Shown: positions 9,301 through 16,224 of the stretch, piece by piece | Position numbering within the stretch: the first letter of the stretch is position 1 | Layout: each line of letters opens with the position of its first letter | Assembly: GCA_023818695.1 (NCBI GenBank) | Contig: JAMWCF010000001.1 | Location: 434,001-498,000 of the forward strand | DNA length: 64,000 nt | Direction of reading: 5' to 3' | DNA from: Candidatus Omnitrophota bacterium | GTDB taxonomy: Bacteria; Omnitrophota; Koll11; 1-14-0-20-64-10 | Position numbers and translations under genes: made by a program | The notes under the pieces: generated by a model | What the model was told of the DNA's origin: nothing | Seen by the model: only the letters and a program-made list of their open reading frames with translations | The model's database searches: none

Positions 9301-9418
9301 GGGGACCTTCCGTCGTCAGGACCGCTTCTCGCTGATCCGGGTTCAGCCCCTTTAGAAGCGGGGATTCCGCGTCACTTGTTCGTGACAGCTTTAATGGAGA
9401 GGGGAAACTCAAAGTCAA
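6347..9418 (-). CDS. UvrD/Rep-family helicase fused to an iron-sulfur PD-(D/E)XK nuclease
   Basis: A 1023-residue superfamily 1A helicase with an AddB/RecB-type nuclease at its C-terminus, expected in double-strand-break end processing. Helicase motifs: Q motif LNPDQREAV (25-33), Walker A AGAGTGKT (44-51, Lys50), Walker B VVDEFQDTN, motif III GDDDQAIYRFRGAS, motif V SIHQAKGLEF, motif VI YVACTRARKELF. Nuclease part: a first cysteine in RYCPLKYKF, catalytic EIVDYKTGK, QLQLRLYAL, then C-x2-C-x5-C in the final 20 residues. These four cysteines fit the 4Fe-4S staple of AddB and Cas4. The start is TTG with no clear ribosome site and lies inside the preceding gene by 47 bases; other TTG codons are nearby. 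Confidence 0.9.
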   Translation of the reverse strand: MTLSFPSPLKLSRTSDAESPLLKGLNPDQREAVLTTEGPLLIIAGAGTGKTRVIAHRIAFLLESKPDVRPENVLALSFSRKSAEELKRRAEQLLESRDGDLEILTFHGFCHRFLQEEGGESGGPARFQLLDRPESWIFFRRLLPRLKLSHYWNIAYPADCIDGFLRFISRAKDELVTPEEFSDYARRLTDPQERARAAEVARVYRTYQEELKAAGCFDFGDLLLETYRTLREKPALLERMRRRYRYIVVDEFQDTNVAQIRLLGLLAGSDGNLCVVGDDDQAIYRFRGASFASFLLMKEMFPQVRTIRLFRNYRSTQNILEVSNRFIRRNEPDRYDPAKNLWTEGLEGSPVRILVCHDDLHEAETVAQKIREIYEGQPLAERSFSRVAVFYRAHAHREYAAESLRRNGIPFITQGGSSLFDHPEIKDVVSFLKVIHDPSDTIELFRVLNLPVWGISVDDLLALNASARERQVALFDLLKRPDGLSAVSKEGKHALGEFVREWDAFRTRAFRTGIDQLVQAVLEEGSLRMLFCLPVQEGQDSLVCLGRFLRFVHRYAHNHPQKRTLEEFLWYADAYQEAGGDLPQEDEEDAGLRLDAVRMMSIHQAKGLEFDWVILLSNVQGRFPTRTRPEPIPFPDELMKERLPQGDYHLQEERRLCYVACTRARKELFLMTRDRPYQRPSVFIQEIKEEGLGKQVAVEDLRSAVSALEDGMQNPFLQGATIPVASLHEERRILQIIRSIRSLNRDDQSGFERLMEELKTAASLLLGKQSQMHTRFIHAAVAPQTKFSYTQLETFRYCPLKYKFAYLYQIPVKPTPQMSFGVDLHACLEAFFRRVVTGETPSLADLLDTFHRCHVPGRYGEAGQDEEYRRRGDEMLSAFYRKHEGNFGMPLLLEKPFLLPFGDFFLKGVIDRVDPLPEGGVEIVDYKTGKPKDDASEDEQLQLRLYALAVKKNFNMDPKKIGFYFLQVNEKLSFEIDPASLEKTYQKIEDLIEEIRQSDFSPTPSFFKCRRCDFRRLCPASEA

Positions 9419-10133
9419 GAGAGGTGTTCGGCAGATCCGCGGGGCTGAAATCGGTCTTGAGATTTCCGATGATTAAACGGACTGACGTGGCGTTCGGGTG
9501 CGGCCTCGGGAAAGCGATGTATCCATCATAAGCGATGCCCGGATGCACGTAGCCCGCCCCCAACCGAACCTGCTTGATCAGGTAATGGAGCTTGCGGCCG
9601 GCCCCCGACCCCATGGACCCCGCCACCTTCAGAGGTATCCCGTAAGGGCCGGGAGCCAAATCTCCGGTCGTCTTCGCAAAAGCCCAGACGTTCGTTCTGG
9701 CCTCATAGATTGCCGAAATGTTGTCCGGGGAGAGCTCCGAGTACTGGATATTGATGTTGTCTATCAAAACAAAATCCTCCGGGTTGACCTTGATCTTCTT
9801 CCCGCTGTGATTCGCGATCCGGATATAAAAAACGAGCGTCTCCTCCGGGTACGGATTCTTGCCGGCCAGTTTGCCGAAGATCTCCTCTTTCTCGAAAAAC
9901 CGGTCCAACTCCTCCGGGCTCGCAAACCGGATGGTCACATCGACACCGGACTTCGAAAGAGAGGAGGAGATCGGATCAACGGTGATCGACGCCGCGAGCG
10001 ATTCCGGCCTGCGCATCTCAATCTCGCCCTTCGGTCTTTCAATCCCGGGAGTAAAACCACCCCTGCAACCGGAGCTGACGGCCACGATCCCACACAACCC
10101 GAAAGAAACAAAGACTCTCCTCATTGGGCTCAT
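9372..10133 (-). CDS. Predicted lipoprotein of unknown function
   Basis: A 253-residue protein with a lipoprotein signal: a basic start (MSPMRRVF), a hydrophobic core, and lipobox VSSGC with Cys23. The mature part looks beta-rich and has no motif I recognise. It contains LVFYIRIANHSGKKIKVNPEDFVL, a pattern seen in all-beta immunoglobulin-like modules (weak inference). The start overlaps the stop of the AsmA-like gene (ATGA), and the 3' end overlaps the helicase gene. Neighbours suggest an envelope role but do not define one. Confidence 0.7.
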   Translation of the reverse strand: MSPMRRVFVSFGLCGIVAVSSGCRGGFTPGIERPKGEIEMRRPESLAASITVDPISSSLSKSGVDVTIRFASPEELDRFFEKEEIFGKLAGKNPYPEETLVFYIRIANHSGKKIKVNPEDFVLIDNINIQYSELSPDNISAIYEARTNVWAFAKTTGDLAPGPYGIPLKVAGSMGSGAGRKLHYLIKQVRLGAGYVHPGIAYDGYIAFPRPHPNATSVRLIIGNLKTDFSPADLPNTSLDFEFPLSIKAVTNK

Positions 10134-10825
10134 CGCGCTTTATTCTCCTTGGTGTTGAGCGAAAATGACAAGAAACTTGAAATGAACGATAAAGAAGGCT
10201 GTCCTAAGGTGCCATCCGCACGAAATTGAAAGGGTTCCCATGTCGCGTTTGACCCATCGTCTGATTTTACCAGTTCCAGCTCCCGGAGAACATCCTTTGC
10301 TATAGCACCCTCTACGGATAATTCCATTTCGCGAGTCCGGCTTAACCAGCCTCGCGCATCCGCCCGCATCAATCCCCCCTGCACAACAAGCCGATCCAGC
10401 ACAAAACGGCTGGACCCCACTTGCACGCTGGCGAACCCACCTAAAATGCCGCGGTCCGAGGAGGCGATTCGAAGGACCGACTCTTTCTGGATTCCCCATG
10501 TCGGAGCATCCGCCCGGATCACATCAAATTCCCACCGGGTCGATAAGTTGCCTCCAACGACCGACAGATAACGGGGAATAATTCGAACCTCCTCCACAGA
10601 GAAACAGCCTCCCGTGGGAGCTTCCACACGCAGGCCGGTCAGGCGCATCAAACGCCAGGGAGCCCATCGGGCCTCCTGCACGGAAACCCGCCATCCTGTC
10701 AGGGTCTCTACTTTCCGGAGTGCCTGCCTGACAGAACTCGTCAGCGGCCAAGAGACGCAGCCCAGCAGCGCGATGACAAACAGAAAGCCCGCTGCAATCA
10801 GTGCAATCAGCCATTTTTGACTCAT
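10130..10825 (-). CDS. Membrane-anchored AsmA-like hypothetical protein
   Basis: A 231-residue protein with one N-terminal transmembrane helix (about 5-28, WLIALIAAGFLFVIALLG) and a beta-rich periplasmic part. The order after the helix (a short amphipathic helix, then a strand-rich segment with GLRVEAPTGG and VEEVRIIPRY) recalls the start of AsmA/TamB-type proteins that bridge the envelope, but it is far too short for a full AsmA. I regard that resemblance as weak. The gene is coupled to both neighbours by ATGA overlaps (10133 and 10825). Confidence 0.6.
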   Translation of the reverse strand: MSQKWLIALIAAGFLFVIALLGCVSWPLTSSVRQALRKVETLTGWRVSVQEARWAPWRLMRLTGLRVEAPTGGCFSVEEVRIIPRYLSVVGGNLSTRWEFDVIRADAPTWGIQKESVLRIASSDRGILGGFASVQVGSSRFVLDRLVVQGGLMRADARGWLSRTREMELSVEGAIAKDVLRELELVKSDDGSNATWEPFQFRADGTLGQPSLSFISSFLSFSLNTKENKAR

Positions 10826-11076
10826 GCCGTCAAAAACTCCTCGATATCGGCCAGAACCTGCCGGTCGCTCGGCAGCGAATAAGCGGTGGCGGAACCTACT
10901 TCATGAGCCGATAACCATTTCAGATCCACCAATCCTTTGACGGCTTGCTCGACCACCTTCCCTTCCAAACCAAGCCAGCCGGCGATGCTCCGGATGGATT
11001 CAACCGCATGATCGTGCCGCCGGAAAAACCTCAAAACCTGCTCCTGAACAGGTGAGATGGGAAAAGAAGGCTTCAT
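10822..11076 (-). CDS. Small winged-helix DNA-binding-like protein
   Basis: An 84-residue basic-to-neutral protein that reads as one winged helix-turn-helix domain: VQEQVLRFFRRHD, then SIRSIAGWLGLEGKVVEQAV (recognition helix region), then GLVDLKWLSAH and a short wing (ATAYSLPSD). It resembles MarR/ArsR-like or penicillinase-repressor-like folds, but no specific family can be named. It starts two bases after the stop of the c-di-GMP phosphodiesterase gene and overlaps the AsmA-like gene (ATGA). It could regulate this operon or mediate protein contacts. Confidence 0.65.
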   Translation of the reverse strand: MKPSFPISPVQEQVLRFFRRHDHAVESIRSIAGWLGLEGKVVEQAVKGLVDLKWLSAHEVGSATAYSLPSDRQVLADIEEFLTA

Positions 11077-11078
11077 TT

Positions 11079-12644
11079 CTACCGATCTCTCCTGACCACC
11101 GTACGGGACCGGCTTTCTTCTTTGAAGTAGCGAGAAACCAGCTCCTCCAGCTTCCCTTCCCTCAACAACACAAGGAAGACCTTGACCACTTTCGGATCGA
11201 ACTGCGTCCCTGTGTGGGAAGCGATCTCGTGAGCCGCTTCTCCTACCGACAACGACCGCCGGTAGGGCCGTTCCGATATCATCGCCTCAAAGGCGTTCGC
11301 CACGCTGAGAATCCTGGCCCCGAGCGGAATCGCTTCCCCTTTGAGCCCCTTCGGATAGCCGGTTCCATCGTACCTCTCATGATGATGGAGGATGATGGGG
11401 ACGGCCGGCTCCAAGATCTCCAACGGCTCCAAAAGGCGGGCTCCTTTAACCGTGTGTTCTTTGACGGCCTTGAATTCCGAGGGATTCAATTTGCTCGGTT
11501 TTCTGACGATCTCATCCGGAATTCCGATCCGACCTGCATCGTGCAGCAGCGCCGCGTACTGCAACGGCCGGAGCTGTGAGCTTCTGATCCCCATTTTCTC
11601 CGCGATCGCCAAACACAAATCGGCCAGAAACTGCCTTTGCGTCCCTTTCCTCCTCGGCGACCGGACATCCATTCCGTCCAAAATGGCGCTCAAACTCCGG
11701 ATGGTTCCCCACGTCACCCTTTCCTGCGTTTCGTACATGTGGGCATTCCGGATGGCAACAACGGCCTGCTCCGCCAAGGTGGTCAGAATCTCCTGATCGA
11801 GATTCCCGAAAGGAGTGCCCTCCCTGGAACGTCGAACCATAATGACCCCAATGCAGTCCTCCTCGATGAGCGGAACAATAAGGGTTCTGTCCAAAAGACG
11901 GACTTGGCACTTGGAAGCCACGCTTCCGATCACACCGGAACCCAGACGGCTGGCATGGACGGCACCATTGCGACCTTGGTGGATATTGACGACGGCGCGG
12001 GGTACAAGCATCTTCCTTTCCCGGTCCAGAAGCCAAATAGCGCAAAATTCCGACCGTAAAACCTGACAGCACAGGCGGGCCATCCTCGGCAAAAGTTCTT
12101 TTAAATCCAAAGAGGAGCTGATCAAACGGTGAATGGTGTGAACCGTGGAAAGGGCCACGCACCGGGGCTGAACGGTTTCCGAAAGCATTTTGAGCTCTTT
12201 CGCCTGATTCATCTCCCGCAAACCGGTTTCAGCAGCCATCTCAGCCAGAGTAACGCCCTCTGTAGAAACCGGTTTTTCACTGTGGCAGACGGCAAGATAT
12301 CCCTCAACCTGGGATTCTCTGTTCTTAACAGGAATGCATACGGCGTGCTTCTCAATGGGACAGAGAAAAGCCCATGAAGCTTTGGTTTGGTGGGCTTGCG
12401 CCACAGCCTGAAGGAACTGGTTCTGGCAAATCTTGCGGCCCTTGGGGGTTCTCACGAACTCGCACGTCCGACAAGCCGTTGTGTAGTCGAGAGTTTTAGG
12501 GGTTTCGCCTCGAATGGTCCACCAAATCGGGTTTTTGACCGGGGCGGTCAAAACCTGTCGGATCCGATCAACGATGGGCGATTCATAAAATGTTTCAATC
12601 CGCACAAGCGCCATGGATTCCTGTCTCTGGAGTTGCTCCTTCAC
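11079..12644 (-). CDS. PocR-GAF-HD-GYP cyclic-di-GMP phosphodiesterase
   Basis: A 521-residue cytoplasmic signalling protein. The N-terminal ~130 residues look like a PocR-type sensory domain with cysteines in TACRTCEFVRTPKGRKIC and FLCPIEKHAVC. A GAF domain follows (about 170-310, ending LTTLAEQAVVAIRNAHMYE). The C-terminal HD-GYP domain (about 330-510) keeps LLHDAGRIGIPDEI and the diagnostic HHHERYDGTGYPKGLKG, so it should hydrolyse cyclic di-GMP. The GTG at 12644 lies five bases after a TATAAT box. The ATG at 12614, preceded by AGGA, is an alternative that would leave a 30-base leader. It heads an operon with the winged-helix protein. Confidence 0.88.
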   Translation of the reverse strand: MKEQLQRQESMALVRIETFYESPIVDRIRQVLTAPVKNPIWWTIRGETPKTLDYTTACRTCEFVRTPKGRKICQNQFLQAVAQAHQTKASWAFLCPIEKHAVCIPVKNRESQVEGYLAVCHSEKPVSTEGVTLAEMAAETGLREMNQAKELKMLSETVQPRCVALSTVHTIHRLISSSLDLKELLPRMARLCCQVLRSEFCAIWLLDRERKMLVPRAVVNIHQGRNGAVHASRLGSGVIGSVASKCQVRLLDRTLIVPLIEEDCIGVIMVRRSREGTPFGNLDQEILTTLAEQAVVAIRNAHMYETQERVTWGTIRSLSAILDGMDVRSPRRKGTQRQFLADLCLAIAEKMGIRSSQLRPLQYAALLHDAGRIGIPDEIVRKPSKLNPSEFKAVKEHTVKGARLLEPLEILEPAVPIILHHHERYDGTGYPKGLKGEAIPLGARILSVANAFEAMISERPYRRSLSVGEAAHEIASHTGTQFDPKVVKVFLVLLREGKLEELVSRYFKEESRSRTVVRRDR

Positions 12645-12649
12645 CCATA

Positions 12650-12655
12650 ATTATA
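12650..12655 (-). promoter_or_regulatory. -10 element upstream of the HD-GYP gene
   Basis: A perfect TATAAT on the minus strand lies in the 42-base gap after the dgt stop. Nothing close to a consensus -35 is seen 16 to 18 bases upstream (CAGCAT at 17). Only five bases separate the box from the GTG start, so either the message begins at the GTG, or translation starts at the ATG at 12614. Moderate support, since the -35 is poor. Confidence 0.45.
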
Positions 12656-12686
12656 CCCTTTCCAGGAGATCCATGCTGCGCATAAC

Positions 12687-13856
12687 TCACATTCTCTCAA
12701 AGGGATAAAACAATTTCCTGTATTCATCCAACGCATACCGGTCGGTCATACCCGCGATATAGTCGCAAATAACCCGATAGGGGTCCTCTTTCTGCAAACG
12801 TCCTCGAGTCGTGTGAGGAAGCTGATCCGGTTTATTCAAATAAGCCTCGAAGAGGGCCGTCACGAATCTCTTGGCTTTATCGGCCATCCGAACCACCTTG
12901 TAATGGTGGTACAGCTCTTTGAAAAGAAACTTCTTTAACGGCGCCCGAAGATTGCTCATGCCGGAGCTGAACGCGATGAGACGTCCGGGAACCCGTCGGA
13001 GGTCCGACGATTGACGGATGCCGCTGCGGCTTATCCTCCGGAGGGATTCCTGAATCAAATCGGTCGCCTGGAGATCGATCAACCGGCGTATGATCTGGTA
13101 TTTCAGCAGTTCGGCCGACATGCCGGTATGCCTCTTTTTTTCCTGGGATCGAACTTCGCGCCAAAGAGGAATTTTATTGAGGTCTTCCTCATGGAGGAGC
13201 CCCGAGGTAATGCCGTCATCCAAATCATGGTGGTCATAAGCAATTTCATCCGCCACATCGACAAGCTGGGCTTCCAGAGAGAGAGGAGGCGGAAGTTTTT
13301 CTATGGCGTCAGGAATGGGAACCCTGTGCTTGTTCAAACCGGTCCGAATCTCCCATGTGAGATTCAATCCGGGGAAATCCGGATAACGCTGTTCCAGGAG
13401 GCATACAATCCTCAACGCCTGGAGATTGTGGTCGAATCCTCCATGGTCCCTCATGATCTCCCGCAGCGCATCCTCTCCGGAATGACCAAAAGGACCATGC
13501 CCCAGATCGTGCGCCAGAGCGATGGCTTCCGCCAAGTCCACGTTCAACCGGAGGGCGCGGGCGATCGTTTTGGCGATCTGGGCCACTTCCAGGGTATGAG
13601 TCAGGCGGGTCCGGTAATAATCCCCTTCATGAATAACGAAGACCTGGGTCTTGTATTCCAACCGCCTGAACGCCGTGGAGTGGATAATCCGGTCGTGATC
13701 CCTCTGGAAGCAGGTACGGTACGGGTGCTCGGCTTCCGGGTGCTCCCTGCCCTGAGAATCGGCGGCAAAAACCGCGTAGGGGGCTAAGGTTTTACGCTCA
13801 ATCTGCTCGAGCTGCTTTCGGGAGAGAAGACCCTTTTCTTTTTTTGGCATGGCCAC
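12687..13856 (-). CDS. dgt: dGTP triphosphohydrolase-like HD protein
   Basis: Hydrolyses dNTPs, classically dGTP, to nucleoside and triphosphate. HD-domain metal ligands are visible: DRIIHSTAFRRLEYKTQVF, RTRLTHTLEVAQIA, and AIALAHDLGHGPFGHSGEDA. I place the start at GTG 13856, which has GGAAGG seven bases upstream and gives VAMPKKEKG; the ATG at 13850 is the alternative. Both lie inside the upstream HIT gene, giving an overlap of about 59 bases. With this start the protein has 389 residues, normal for dGTPase-like proteins. The longer open frame upstream has no family similarity. Confidence 0.92.
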   Translation of the reverse strand: MAMPKKEKGLLSRKQLEQIERKTLAPYAVFAADSQGREHPEAEHPYRTCFQRDHDRIIHSTAFRRLEYKTQVFVIHEGDYYRTRLTHTLEVAQIAKTIARALRLNVDLAEAIALAHDLGHGPFGHSGEDALREIMRDHGGFDHNLQALRIVCLLEQRYPDFPGLNLTWEIRTGLNKHRVPIPDAIEKLPPPLSLEAQLVDVADEIAYDHHDLDDGITSGLLHEEDLNKIPLWREVRSQEKKRHTGMSAELLKYQIIRRLIDLQATDLIQESLRRISRSGIRQSSDLRRVPGRLIAFSSGMSNLRAPLKKFLFKELYHHYKVVRMADKAKRFVTALFEAYLNKPDQLPHTTRGRLQKEDPYRVICDYIAGMTDRYALDEYRKLFYPFERM

Positions 13857-14361
13857 GACCCATCCTTCCTGCACGCCGAAGAACCTGATAGGCGGCATGC
13901 AAAGACTGGGAAATGACTTTCGTGTCCGATACAACCGGCATGAAATTCGTATCGCCTGTCCAACGCGGAACAACATGCAGATGCAGATGGCCCGGAATGC
14001 CGGCTCCGGCGATTTTGCCGATATTCAACCCGATGTTGTAGCCATGAGGCGACATGCTTGCTTCCAAACGGTTCAAGGCATCAACCGTCAACTGAAGAAG
14101 TTCCGCCCACTCTTCCTGGCTGATCTTGGCCAGATCCCCTATGTGCCGGTAGGGGGCGACCATCACGTGGCCGTTGTTGTATGGGTATTTATTCAGGAGA
14201 GAGAAGGTGCGGATGCCCCTGGCGATCACATGGTTCCTGTCGTCGTTGCCCGTCCGCTTCGCTCTGCAAAAAACACATCCGCTGGCGCTTTTTTCCCTGG
14301 CCAGGGCAATATACCTCAAGCGCCAGGGAGCCCATAGTTTCCCCTGGGCTTGACCTTTCAT
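13798..14361 (-). CDS. HIT family hydrolase, Ap4A phosphorylase-like
   Basis: Histidine-triad nucleotide hydrolase or transferase of 187 residues. The triad is GHLHLHVVPRW with H125, H127 and H129. An N-terminal zinc CxxC (C29, C32) and the preceding KLWAPWRLRYI are typical of the longer HIT branch often annotated AP-4-A phosphorylase. The ATG overlaps the stop of the ATPase gene (ATGA). The 3' end, coding for a Lys/Arg-rich tail, overlaps the dgt start region by about 59 bases. The natural substrate is not evident. Confidence 0.88.
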   Translation of the reverse strand: MKGQAQGKLWAPWRLRYIALAREKSASGCVFCRAKRTGNDDRNHVIARGIRTFSLLNKYPYNNGHVMVAPYRHIGDLAKISQEEWAELLQLTVDALNRLEASMSPHGYNIGLNIGKIAGAGIPGHLHLHVVPRWTGDTNFMPVVSDTKVISQSLHAAYQVLRRAGRMGRGHAKKRKGSSLPKAARAD

Positions 14362-16106
14362 GAAACCGCTTGATCCCGGTTCACGTGAAAGGGGTGCTGA
14401 TCCTCTGTCTCCATAAGACGGCCCTGGGCATGGATGGGCGTGGAAGGCGCCAACGAAAAGGCTGCGTGTGACGGCAGGGAGAGCCGGCTTAAACCGTAAA
14501 GGTCAAGCAGATCGCTCAAAACATCAAGATCCCATATCCGAATCTGGTGTTCCTGAAGAATAATCCTGGCGTTGACCTCCACGGAATGAGCGCCGATCAA
14601 AACTTTCTTGTGGTATTTGAACGGAATTTTCCCGACCCCTTCCGCCACGGCTCTGGCGTGACCCTCTTGAAGGGAGCCGAGCCAGGGAATGACAAGCCAG
14701 CTTTTGTCCGCCTGGCTTTCCTGGTGCGCAATGAACGCCGTTGCCGGGACGATGCCGGCGACTGATTCCACCCGGCACATCTTCGGCAGCACAATCCTTT
14801 TACCTTCGACCTCGCACAGCTCCCCGGACCATCGCCGAAGCAGCTCTTTCACTTGACCTTCAAGCGGCCGATCGATGGTCTCGCGGACCTTTTTTATCCA
14901 CATCCAGAGAGAATCGCGGAAATGCGCGCGCGCATGAACGGAATCGGAAAATGCTGCTCCCTGCAGAATCGGGTATGCTGTCAGAAGCCATAAGCGAAAA
15001 AGCCGGTCGGGCACCCGGTAAAAACCGCCGTTCTTGAGGACGAAACCATGCTGCTCCAGAATCTTCAACGCCTTCCCCACGTACGAAGAGGAACGTTCCA
15101 CGGCCACCGCTATCTGCGCCGTCCTATGGAATCCGCACGCCACTGCCGCCAACACCTGAAGCCATCCCCTCCTGCCGGGATGCGGCGGCAACGCCCGGAG
15201 CCGGTTTTCGAAATGCTGCCTTAAAATCCCTCGGCCATCCAGCATGAGGGACTCGAGCACATCGAGAACCGCCCTTTCCTGGTTCTCCGCCAACTCTCGG
15301 GATCCCTTATCAAGCAATCCCTCCAAGATTGGATCCAGGTAACCCGGATATCCCTGGGCCAATTGCATGATCAGATGCTCCAGAAACGGCTCCATGGGAC
15401 CGTCAGTCCAAACCGAACGGATCGCTTTTAAGCTGGCGGCCGGCTCCAAAGGGTTCACCTCAACAACCTCAAATTGGCCGAAAAGCAGGTTAAGCCCTTC
15501 CCGAAGAATCGCCCGGGCCGCCTGGGATTGCGAAGAAGCGGCCACATAGAGGGTGGAGCTTTGAACCATGATTTTGTGCCCGAGCTGCCGGAACGGCTCT
15601 TTGATCCCCCACTGATCCATCCGGTGAAACTCATCCAACACCAGTAGACACGGCAACCCCGTCTCCCTACTGACCTGCTGGGGCACATCCCACACTTTTC
15701 CAAAAAGATCGTTGGCCTTCTGCTCATCGAGCTTCACCAATAACCGCTGGGCTACCTGCGCTGAATGCGGGATCCATTCCGTCGACCTCTGAAAAAGGCC
15801 GACCGGGTCACCGCCGCCCGGCATACCGGCGCATTTGACTCTGACCACAGCCGACACAACGGCCTCTATGAAACGGGCTGCCCACTCAGCGAATGTTTCC
15901 CCCGTCCGAAAATCGATATAGACAGAGATGAGCGGCAGAGAAGGAACGCACTTCTCCAGCAGCAAGCGGTTCAGGAGGGCCGTTTTACCAACGTCGGGCG
16001 GTCCTAGAAGGGCGACGTTCTGGCGATAACCAGCCAGAAAACCGTCGATCCTTTTCCATAAAGAAGATGTAATTTCCGAACGCTCGAACCACGAAACGAT
16101 GGACAT
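14358..16106 (-). CDS. AAA/STAND-type ATPase with winged helix and nuclease-like C-terminus
   Basis: A 582-residue ATPase of the archaeal ATPase (ATPase_2, DUF234-associated) type. Walker A LLGPPDVGKT is at 33-42 (Lys41) and Walker B CLLVLDEFHRMD near 190. A sensor-like VAASSQSQAARAIL follows, and a winged-helix region at about 340-390 contains ERSSSYVGKALKILEQHGF. The last ~150 residues have the alternating pattern of a restriction-endonuclease-like fold (LRRWSGELCEVEG ... WLVIPWLGSLQEG ... KVLIGAHSVEVNARII), but I cannot see an intact PD-(D/E)XK triad. Role unknown. It follows tRNA-Gly by 25 bases and couples to the HIT gene. Confidence 0.72.
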   Translation of the reverse strand: MSIVSWFERSEITSSLWKRIDGFLAGYRQNVALLGPPDVGKTALLNRLLLEKCVPSLPLISVYIDFRTGETFAEWAARFIEAVVSAVVRVKCAGMPGGGDPVGLFQRSTEWIPHSAQVAQRLLVKLDEQKANDLFGKVWDVPQQVSRETGLPCLLVLDEFHRMDQWGIKEPFRQLGHKIMVQSSTLYVAASSQSQAARAILREGLNLLFGQFEVVEVNPLEPAASLKAIRSVWTDGPMEPFLEHLIMQLAQGYPGYLDPILEGLLDKGSRELAENQERAVLDVLESLMLDGRGILRQHFENRLRALPPHPGRRGWLQVLAAVACGFHRTAQIAVAVERSSSYVGKALKILEQHGFVLKNGGFYRVPDRLFRLWLLTAYPILQGAAFSDSVHARAHFRDSLWMWIKKVRETIDRPLEGQVKELLRRWSGELCEVEGKRIVLPKMCRVESVAGIVPATAFIAHQESQADKSWLVIPWLGSLQEGHARAVAEGVGKIPFKYHKKVLIGAHSVEVNARIILQEHQIRIWDLDVLSDLLDLYGLSRLSLPSHAAFSLAPSTPIHAQGRLMETEDQHPFHVNRDQAVS

Positions 16107-16131
16107 CTTCAGCCTTTACCCAAGAATAAAA

Positions 16132-16205
16132 TGGAGCGGGTGGAGGGAATCGAACCCTCATCTGAAGCTTGGGAAGCTTCCATTCTGCCACTGAACTACA
16201 CCCGC
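16132..16205 (-). tRNA. tRNA-Gly (anticodon CCC)
   Basis: The minus strand folds as a full cloverleaf. The acceptor arms GCGGGTG and CACCCGC pair perfectly. The D arm contains GTTCAGTGGCAGAAT. The anticodon stem GAAGC/GCTTC encloses the loop TTCCCAA, giving anticodon CCC at 16171-16173. The T arm is GAGGGTTCGATTCCCTC. The discriminator T and an encoded CCA (16132-16134) follow. It lies between the pfkB gene and the ATPase gene and is probably co-transcribed and processed out; no separate promoter was seen in the 19-base gap upstream. Confidence 0.97.
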
Positions 16206-16224
16206 AGCCAAGTTGTGTTGAAGT

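Noticed and set aside
6770..9355. Two plus-strand open frames of about 390 and 370 codons opposite the helicase-nuclease gene.
   Set aside because: They are antisense to well-conserved helicase and nuclease motifs on the minus strand and carry no motifs themselves.
12687..16106. dgt, HIT and the ATPase as a defined antiphage defence system.
   Set aside because: Kept only as a speculation in the ATPase finding: dgt and HIT are ordinary housekeeping genes in most bacteria, and no toxin, sensor pair or variable context is visible.
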